64,000 bases of DNA, taken from Siphonodentalium dalli (taxonomy: Eukaryota > Mollusca > Scaphopoda > Gadilida > Siphonodentaliidae). The stretch spans positions 60,860,094-60,924,093 of the forward strand of contig CP136065.1 of NCBI GenBank assembly GCA_032622095.1, in the 5' to 3' direction. Within the stretch, counting starts at the first letter, position 1; the number at the start of each line of letters is the position of its first letter. Made by a program: the position numbers and the translations under genes. The notes below the pieces were generated by a model. The model did no database searches. It saw nothing but the letters and a program-made list of their open reading frames with translations, and was not told the origin of the DNA. Below are positions 56,640-64,000 of the stretch, piece after piece.

Positions 56640-57337
56640 CCGAAATTAATATTACTGTTCTTTGTTATCATATGAAATCGTATTAATCCATCTACGAATC
56701 GCAGAATACCAGCCCAAATATATTGACAGTGTCGTGAATAAAAACCGCCCGAAGCTGCTAGGATCCGAATCAGCCCAGACAGGCCGCATGGTTTTCAGGC
56801 GGGATTTTAGAGACCAGAACAGTGCGGAATTTCATGAAACCCCTATACGCACTGTTTGGGGCCGCGGCCACGCCGAAGTGTGGCGATATTAACCCCTACT
56901 TTCCAGAATTTCAATATGGTATCTGCATTCAAAGTTGACTACACGGCAGACTCCCATGTCGCCATCGTACCACTAATAACTTCACACATATATGTAGCGG
57001 AACTACCATCTACTATATTCGCAAAGAAACAATTGGGAATCGCCCACCAAAGCCACGCTAAGCAATTAGCACTCGAAGTGGCGACATTGCAATGTTTGTC
57101 GCAATGGAGCAAACAAGCCAGAGCGGCACATGGGCCGCCTGGGGGTGATTTTAGTAGCCAAGACTTTGGGATGGGTTCACACGAAAACCCACCCACGCAC
57201 GGATGGGGGCTGCGGCCGCGCGTAAGTATTAACCCCTTACTTTCCACAATTTCCATATTGTCAAAATCGTACCACGAAGAACTCCACATATGTCGGTATA
57301 GCGGAACTAATGTCGACTGTAGAATCGCGAAGTAATA
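56640..57337. repeat. GC-richer stretch with a diverged tandem duplication
   Basis: Pairs such as CAGACAGGCCGCATGG/GGCACATGGGCCGCC, GGGATTTTAGAGACCAGAAC/GTGATTTTAGTAGCCAAGAC and ATTAACCCCTACTTTCCAGA/ATTAACCCCTTACTTTCCAC show two diverged units of about 340 bases. This explains the open frames on both strands (159 and 116 codons). No protein domain is recognised. Confidence 0.5.
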
Positions 57338-60300
57338 ATAGTCCAGGAGATCGGGAGGTAGTGTTGCTCATATTGACGGACAAGCTGCGACCATGTTATT
57401 TTTAATGTTTTAGGCATGGTAATGAAGAAAAATTATGATAGCAAGAACAAATTTGTAGCCTTCTTTGGTTTTTGCGATTTTTTTGGGCATTTTTCTACGT
57501 TTTTAGCCCAAATTTTTTTTTTTTTATTTCAATTTGTAACCATTTCATTTTAGTATGATTTTGGTGATTAAGTTGAATAGTAATTGTGTTAATAATGTTA
57601 AATAACTAATCGTGCTAAAACAAATTGAAGAATTTACAACAAAAAAATTTAATTTACCATTTTTTAAATTGTTTTAATGCAAAATCGTCCAAATTGCAAC
57701 CATTTCATCTTAGTATGATTTTAATGGTTAAATTCGCCATTAATTATTTTAATAGTGTTAAATAATTTACAACTTGTCTTCTACAATGTTTTTAAATGGA
57801 TTTAAGAAGGTTTCTACTTGTTTTCTAAGTTGAGAGGGGGTCTAATTCAAATCCAATTAAACATTGTACTGTTCAAAATTATATCAATTTCTTAAGGCGT
57901 ATGGTAGATATACGTAAGTAGTTTTCAAAACTTATACATATGCCTTTCTATCATGTGCGTTATGCACGCGAGTCGGATTTTACAAATTAAATTATGATGA
58001 AAAATCCTGAATATTGGGTGTGATCACATTTGTGGTCATAATATTCCCATTAGAGAGTGGATAGACATGGGGCATGCGACACTGTGCAGCACTGTGCAGT
58101 ATATATGTATATGACAAGCATGACATGAGACATTAGTATCTTTCTACTAAACTGTGCTTCCAGAGTTATCAGGAATAGAGGATCGGTGTTATTTCTTACC
58201 CAAATAAATTTTAAAACGGGGTATGTGGGTTAAAGGACCACTGGGAGATAATAGGATGTCCAATGACTCCTATATTTCTATCGTCTCACAGTAAAGCTGT
58301 TTTTTGTAAAATTGGCGCGGTTTACACGATCAAAGTTCGATTTTCTTTACAATATGTTGCAAGCAACTAATTATATAGAGTTGCGCTTCTTGAAGTTGTG
58401 TAGGGAAACTCGAGTCAGCGTAACAAAAACATCTGGCTGCTGATTGGTTGATTATCATTCAGGGAAATATGGAAGGGATCTGGATATTTTTATGCTGCTG
58501 ATTTATGTGCAGTAAATGGGGTAGTTGTAGAGATGCAAGATTATCGTTTGAAAAAAAATACCGAAAAGGGCGCGTTTGTTGTCACATACTGGTGCAACGG
58601 ATGACGTTCTAAGGAAAAATTTACCACTTGAAGTTCAAATAGGCTTAACCCATGGCCGGAGGAACTTTTAGTTAACACTGTCATCTATGGAAAATAATTA
58701 GGTGTTTGTAACCTATAGATACGAAGCTTCGGTACATTAATTATTATTCATATATTACTATATTTAAATCAGATGAATGCATACAGTCGGCGTCGAAACA
58801 AAAACACGAATGTACCGATTATTCGTGACATTCAAGTTAAATGTTCAATAATAGAAAATTATACTGTGACTGCTTCATTCAACATGAAGTTAATCAAGGT
58901 GTATCGTTATTAATAACAGTATACAGTAATATCGAAATAAGAAGAATCATGTGGCCCTGGGTACTTATCCCCCAGCGCTGTGGCCAAAAAATTGACAATG
59001 TATTCTTAAACCCAAACCTGTGGCGGGTTTTCATCCAATGCACCGAAGCTTCGTGCCATGTACCGAAGCTTCGTGACGTGTCAGAACTCCAGGAATATAC
59101 CACAACAGGACATCATATGGCACCGATAACAAACGTTGAATGGTGACCAGAAACCCGGATATTAATAATTTCAGATCATAATTAGCATCGATATTAACCC
59201 ATCGAGGAATATGTCATAATGACACACTATATTACACCCACCCCTATATAACTGCCCCCTCTCTGACACAGGGCTACATGTAAGAAGATTATCGATGTCT
59301 ACTTAATGAGACTATACAGTTCCGTCAAAATCTGGTGAAAAATGTGACCTCGCATCGTTAAACCCAAATCTGTGGCGATTTTTCATCCAATTTACCGAAG
59401 CTTCGTGACACATACCGTCAAATGGCACCAAACGTTGAATGGTCGTCATAAACTTCGATATCAGTCATTTCAGATCGTAACTATCATAGAAATATATATT
59501 AATCCATGATGTAATTATGTCAAAATGACACACTATATTACACCCACCCTATATAACTGCTTTACTTCAGCCCTGACACAGTGCTACATACAATACGTTT
59601 ACCCATGTCTACTTAATGAAAGTATATAGTTCTGGCGAAAAATGTGACCTTGCATCATTAACCCCTAATCTGTGGCGGTTTTTCATCCTATGTACTGAAG
59701 CTTTGTGACATGTACCGAAGCTTCGTGACATGTCAGAACTCCACGAATATACCCATCGGGACATCAAATGGTATCAAACGTTGAATGGTCACCATAAATC
59801 TCGATATTAGTCATTTCAGACCATAATTAGCATAGCATTATATATTAACATATCGAGAAATACGTCAACATGACACACTATATTACACCCACTCCTATAT
59901 AACTGCGTCCTCCCTGACACAGGCTGCATATAAAAAGTTTATCCATGTCTACTTAATGAGAGTATATAGTTCTGTCAAAATCGGGCGAACAATTTGGTCT
60001 ATAAATACCACAGTGTGACACATTTAAGATAGACCAAAACAAAAAACACATTTCAACCCAAAGATAGTTACATTTTAATTGAAAAAATAGTCCAAACATG
60101 AAAAGTAAATTTTTGCCGATATTTAAGTCAAGTTTTTGAGAGAAAAGTCCAATATTTTTGGTGATGTCAGTTGTGACAATAGTAACAATTAACCATGGTA
60201 CATCAGACATGTTAGTATTCAATGTATAGAAGTGAGAATAGCCAATTTTGTACATCATCCACAACTTGTAATCGATTGCAGGACATGCTGGGGCAATATT

Positions 60301-61208
60301 TACCATTTTCCATATATTGGCGGCCATTTTGGCAGCCATTTTGAGCCAAAGTAAGAATTGTACGTCCGTTGAGTTGGAATATTCATAGGTAATCATGTGC
60401 ATCACTTACATTACAAAGTTATGTTCATTTCTTGTTAAAATATGACTAGAATCCCAATTGTGATGTTTTTGTGTGAAATTTTATACCGCATTCTGTACAT
60501 TCGTATTTTTGAGGGAACGGAAGGGGTTAGGACCCTAAAAAGTGCATATTAAATTGCCCCAATGATCAGTTAATATAAAAAATACAAAATAAAGTCACAT
60601 TACTCAACCAGTTCCAAACAGCATGAATCGATCTAGAAGATATTTGTAAAAAAAAAGTAATATTTTAAACTTCCGGCGGCCATTTTGGTGGCCATCTTGG
60701 CTGGTGAGTTTCAATTTTGCCCCAAAAAAGTGACATTATGTCTTACCTTCACGAAAATATATACATTTGTATACATTTTACAAGATTTTTAACGCTATAA
60801 TTTGCATAAAACTGACTTAGAGTCTGGTCTGAAAAACAGCGGCCATGATGGACGCCATTTTGTCTGGAGTCTATATGGCCACTTTTTTTCTTGTTAACAT
60901 TGCTTAAAAGTTGAAGGACATAATAAGGAACAAAATGAGTGGGGAGAAGTTAAGTCCCAAGGCGTGCAAGGGTACCAATATTAGCTCTCTGAATACTAGT
61001 AGTACTATGACGTCGCCGGAAAATTCTTCTATTTTCGGTCGTCGGGGAGGTCAATAAAAACATGTTTTTCGCCAATTAAGCTACAAATTCACCACTGCTA
61101 TGGATTTTCGTAATCTACATATATTTTACTACAAAAATAGACTGGATAGCACTTGTCCGTCAAAATGAGCAACATTTGTTATTTCTTTGGGTCGATCTCC
61201 TGGACTAT
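57338..61208. mobile_element. 3.9-kb element with short terminal inverted repeats
   Basis: ATAGTCCAGGAGATCG at 57338-57353 is repeated inverted at 61193-61208. Weaker complementarity extends inward (GTTGCTCATATTGACGGACA versus its counterpart). The interior holds AT-rich DNA, a three-unit tandem array (59005-59985) and GGCCATTTTG-type repeats (60320-60870). No transposase is visible, so it is non-autonomous or highly decayed. The superfamily is unknown and no target duplication was established. Confidence 0.5.
59005..59985. repeat. About 300-350-bp tandem array, three units
   Basis: 'acccaaatctgtggcg', 'accgaagcttcgtgaca', 'aaacgttgaatggt', 'acacactatattacaccca' and 'atgtctacttaatga' occur in each unit (starts near 59008, 59360 and 59660). 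Confidence 0.85.
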
Positions 61209-61579
61209 AAGGAATATTGCCCAACATATCCTGGCAATTAACGCTCGAAATGTCATCATCGCCGATTATATGTTCGCCAACAATGAAGCGAACAACCCGC
61301 ACCGCCCGCGTGGCGTCTAATTATGATGATGTTAGTGGCCATTCAACAAGAAAACCATGCACGCCATTCTTTGTGCGCAAGTTAATTTTAATGTACACTC
61401 AGCCTTGTACTAACTAATTAACATGCAACATATGCCGTGACTATAGTTGGCGGAGTCACAGGGGGTGGGGGTCTGCCAAAAATATTCCAGACACAGAGAG
61501 TGAGTAGTAGGTTCATCGAGGCGGGAAAAATTCTGTGATGTAATTTTTTTCCCCAATTAACATATTTATCAAAGCTTAA

Positions 61580-62070
61580 AGGCACGTGCGGCCTTAATTG
61601 TCGAAAATATTCACATTTGTTCCAAACACCGTAAACAGAAAAACATTAAAACGCATACAGTTCGTGCATATATACCATGACCATCGCGTACACAGCATAT
61701 TAGCATAAAGACCTACTATATTTTACCTAAGCAAGAGCCTGATTGTGTTACAGAAGACAGCACAATGCTACTGGCTAATCACACACAAATGGCATAAACG
61801 CTCTTTATTAGTTCCATATCAGGTATTCACCAACAAAGAACGCTCTTTATGTTTACCATCATAATATAAACAAACACCAGAAAAGTAACTTTTTATGCTT
61901 TTGTTTACATAACAATGGTCAAACATATGACCATAACATGCTGTTTATGCGATATTTCTTATTTGTATACGGACAAAGTCTATACATTTTGATGTTCTTT
62001 CTGTTTGTGGCGATTTTTGACGGGTGGAGATATTTTCACAGGATACCCACCGCCAAGGCCAACCGTGTCT
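61580..62070 (+). mobile_element. TTAA-flanked foldback MITE (copy A, intact)
   Basis: TTAA flanks both ends (61576-61579 and 62071-62074). The termini AGGCACGTGCGGCCTT and AAGGCCAACCGTGTCT are imperfect inverted repeats, and the halves pair further (CGTAAACAGAAAAACATTAA with its counterpart near 62000). It matches copies at 25074-26689 and 29097-29603 and is the uninterrupted version of the first. Confidence 0.82.
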
Positions 62071-62074
62071 TTAA

Positions 62075-62410
62075 AGGGGTACTGTACACTAAATCCGGTG
62101 GGACCATCTCTTTTTATACTAAACAGAATATATACAACAATTGAATGAATTTGAACCATGGATTAGTGCAAAATAAAATGCACTCATGTGTTCTATGAAG
62201 GATACAAACAACATGGTAATTATAATGAAAATAAATTTATTACTCCAGTCATAAATTCATTTTCATTATAATTACCTTGTTGTTTGCATCGATCATAGAG
62301 CACATGAGTGTATTTTGCATTAATCAAATTCATTCATTTGTTGCATATATTCTGTTGAGTATAAAATGAGATGGTCCCATAAATGACCGGATTTTGTGTA
62401 CAGTACCCCT
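62075..62410. mobile_element. TTAA-flanked foldback MITE, second family
   Basis: A 336-bp hairpin starting AGGGGTACTGTACACTAAAT and ending TGTGTACAGTACCCCT. The arms pair for most of their length around 'aaataaatttattactccag'. TTAA occurs at both edges (62071-62074 and 62411-62414). The left TTAA is shared with the adjacent foldback. Confidence 0.82.
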
Positions 62411-62479
62411 TTAATAAAAGGTCGCAGAACCAATCACCCCAGAAACGAGGCAGACTTCTTTTTTTTTTGGGACATTGGC

Positions 62480-63680
62480 TTTTCTAGAACAAGAAGTATA
62501 ATTCTTGGAAATATTTTACAACAATCTACGATGATCTACGTGTTCTCAAAATTGAACCACACACAAAATATCAAGAAATTCTTTTTAAAATAGCTCCGGA
62601 TATCATGTAGAAAATGCACATATTATGATTTCTAAATCTAACGAAGGCAAATAAGTCCGCCATACATCATTGGACCATGACAAAGTTCGAACTAGTCTGT
62701 GTTTTCTGATATGTAAACCATTTACTAAATATCAAGACATTTTGTTAAACATTGTTAAAGTTATCACCCGGACAACCTAACAATTAATTATTTTTAAGTC
62801 GAAAAGGGACATAACTCCGTAAAAATAATAATCGGTTCGTTACCATAATCAAACTTGCTCTACGTCCTCTCAAATTCGAACAATATCAAGATATTCTGTT
62901 GAATATTGCTGAAGTTATCATCCGGACCACCCCAAAACTGAAATTTCTAAGTAAGCATCCGTCAACAATTATCAGACAGTGACCAAAATCGAACTCGGCC
63001 TGCGTGTTCTCAAATGACAAAAACCTATACTATAAAGTTATTATACAATGTTGTGTACAGTATGAGTTTTTCTTGTACTCGTCCAGGTTGTGGTGAAAAG
63101 TCATATTGGACTCGACACGCCAGTACACAACATTGTATAATGACATGTTTATTATCCATCTGTATGTTTATCCAAATTTTGGGAATAAATCTTTTGTGGT
63201 TATTTTTGGTATTTGTCGGCACTTAATTCTCTATAAAAGCCTGTATTTTGATTATCAGAAAGCATGATTTGGAAAAGTAAACACGGAAGTGAGAAAAAAA
63301 AAACTCAATGCGGAAGTGAAACGTCTGCTAAAATCCATCAGTGTTGCGCGCGCAACACAATTTCACCGATTCATTTGGCAATAGAGTTAATTCGTGACGT
63401 CACGCAGTCTCAATAAAAAAGTTATATTGTACAGTCGGGAGTCCAATATGACTTTCGGGAGTCCAATATGACTTTTGCCAGGACTATCACGTGGCGACTT
63501 TTGCCCAATCGGAAATGGTGTTAGTTAAGGGATGGATAATAATACTAAATATAAAGAAAGTGTGTTGAATATTGGCCCAGTTTTCATCCAAAACTAATTG
63601 CTAAGTAAATAAAGGCAGAACTCCGTCAAAATTCATCGGACCGTGACCAAAATCGAACTTGACCTCAATGTGATGGTTAT
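62480..63680. repeat. Degenerate tandem repeat interrupted by a palindromic insert
   Basis: 'aaatatcaagayattytgtt', 'aagttatcayccgga', 'gaccaaaatcgaactyg' and 'ataactccgt' recur about every 150-190 bases at 62480-63015 and again at 63555-63680. Between them, TTATACAATGTTGTGTAC (about 63040) and GTACACAACATTGTATAA (about 63123) form an inverted pair. The short frames here are by-products. Confidence 0.6.
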
Positions 63681-63849
63681 TCCTCATCACGGTGGGGAAT
63701 CACGTGGTTTCGAGGTTGGTGAGTACCATGCATTCAATATGGCCGAGGCGAGTGAAAACGCACAAAAATATAAGATATGAGGAAATGACACAAAACATAG
63801 CATGTTGATTGCTAAGAGCATATGCTAGTGTATTTTTAAAACAAGTTGA

Positions 63850-63990
63850 TCTGTTCTGAAATACTCAGTGGTTTTCTATAACATTCTGACCAAAGTTGCC
63901 AGTCGGAATACACCAGTCCATACATCCAGGAAAATCCTTCGACTGACAACTTTGGTAATAATGTTAGAGCAAACAACTGAGTTTGGACAT
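63850..63990. repeat. Inverted repeat near the right edge
   Basis: ACATTCTGACCAAAGTTGCC and AGTCGGAA at about 63880-63907 pair with TTCGACTGACAACTTTGGTA and ATGTTAGA at about 63938-63967. The outer ACTCAGTGGTT/AACAACTGAGT also pair. It looks like a short hairpin MITE, possibly continuing beyond the window. Confidence 0.7.
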
Positions 63991-64000
63991 CAACATTTTT

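Noticed and set aside
56856-57335. 159-codon open frame in a GC-richer stretch
   Set aside because: The stretch is a diverged tandem duplication that is open on both strands; no domain or splice context supports a gene.
59953-60405. 150-codon minus-strand frame
   Set aside because: Its MAAKMAANIW part comes from the GGCCATTTTGG repeat common in non-coding DNA; no domain, and it lies inside a repeat-rich element.
1-64000. CRISPR arrays, bacterial operons, tRNA or rRNA genes
   Set aside because: The repeats present are palindromic MITEs or minisatellites without CRISPR-like spacers; gene structure is intron-bearing; no tRNA cloverleaf or rRNA core was recognised by eye.

Overview
This is eukaryotic, AT-rich, intron-containing DNA dominated by mobile-element debris. 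It is probably from a marine invertebrate, most likely a lophotrochozoan such as a mollusc. That is an inference from the mix of Helitrons, a Crypton-type recombinase, CR1/Jockey-like LINEs, a Maverick/Polinton-like remnant, dense palindromic MITEs, and repeats ending in CTCAGGTGAGCTAA that I associate with mollusc genomes. There are no operons, CRISPR arrays or bacterial genes. I found no convincing tRNA or rRNA.

Host genes. Two split genes can be supported, both on the minus strand. (1) The C-terminal half of a cytochrome P450 that looks like the CYP3 clan. Six exons (27722 down to 18692) join with consistent GT/AG sites and phases and carry the I-helix, ExxR, PERF-region and heme-cysteine motifs. 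The N-terminal exons and the last exon were not found. (2) A candidate gene (49575 down to about 40240) with a TATA box, an 83-codon first exon with a weak PC4-like look, then very short phase-0 exons of 51, 33 and 30 nt and a basic fifth exon. I do not recognise this protein. It is the best candidate here for something undescribed.

Layout. 1-2947: degenerate repeats and anonymous DNA. 2948-5894: a Helitron. 5895-15658: anonymous DNA with a GATACC-rich foldback, a 426-bp hAT-type foldback MITE at a segmental-duplication junction, several tandem duplications and a three-unit palindromic array. 15659-18630: a foldback followed by a Crypton-type element with an intact 480-codon tyrosine recombinase ORF, inserted just past the last recognised P450 exon. 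18692-27722: P450 exons, with introns holding a CCGCTAGCGG palindromic element, a decayed LINE, a TTAA-flanked foldback carrying a PIF/Harbinger-like insertion, and two minisatellites. 29097-32455: another copy of that foldback and an inverted copy of the first Helitron. 33650-37000: dispersed repeats, a broken Maverick/Polinton-like segment (DNA polymerase B tail, C2H2 fingers) and a long palindrome. 37955-40190: a short Helitron and related repeats. 40240-49575: the micro-exon gene, whose introns hold tandem repeats, a truncated LINE and a piggyBac-type MITE built from hairpins. 49780-64000: inverted repeat arms, a fourth Helitron, palindromes, a 3.9-kb TIR-bounded element, two abutting TTAA foldbacks and degenerate tandem repeats.

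Limits. Calls rest on reading motifs, splice signals and repeat structure by eye. No database search, alignment program or transcript evidence was used. Repeat boundaries given to the base are those where both ends and a target duplication could be read; the others are approximate.
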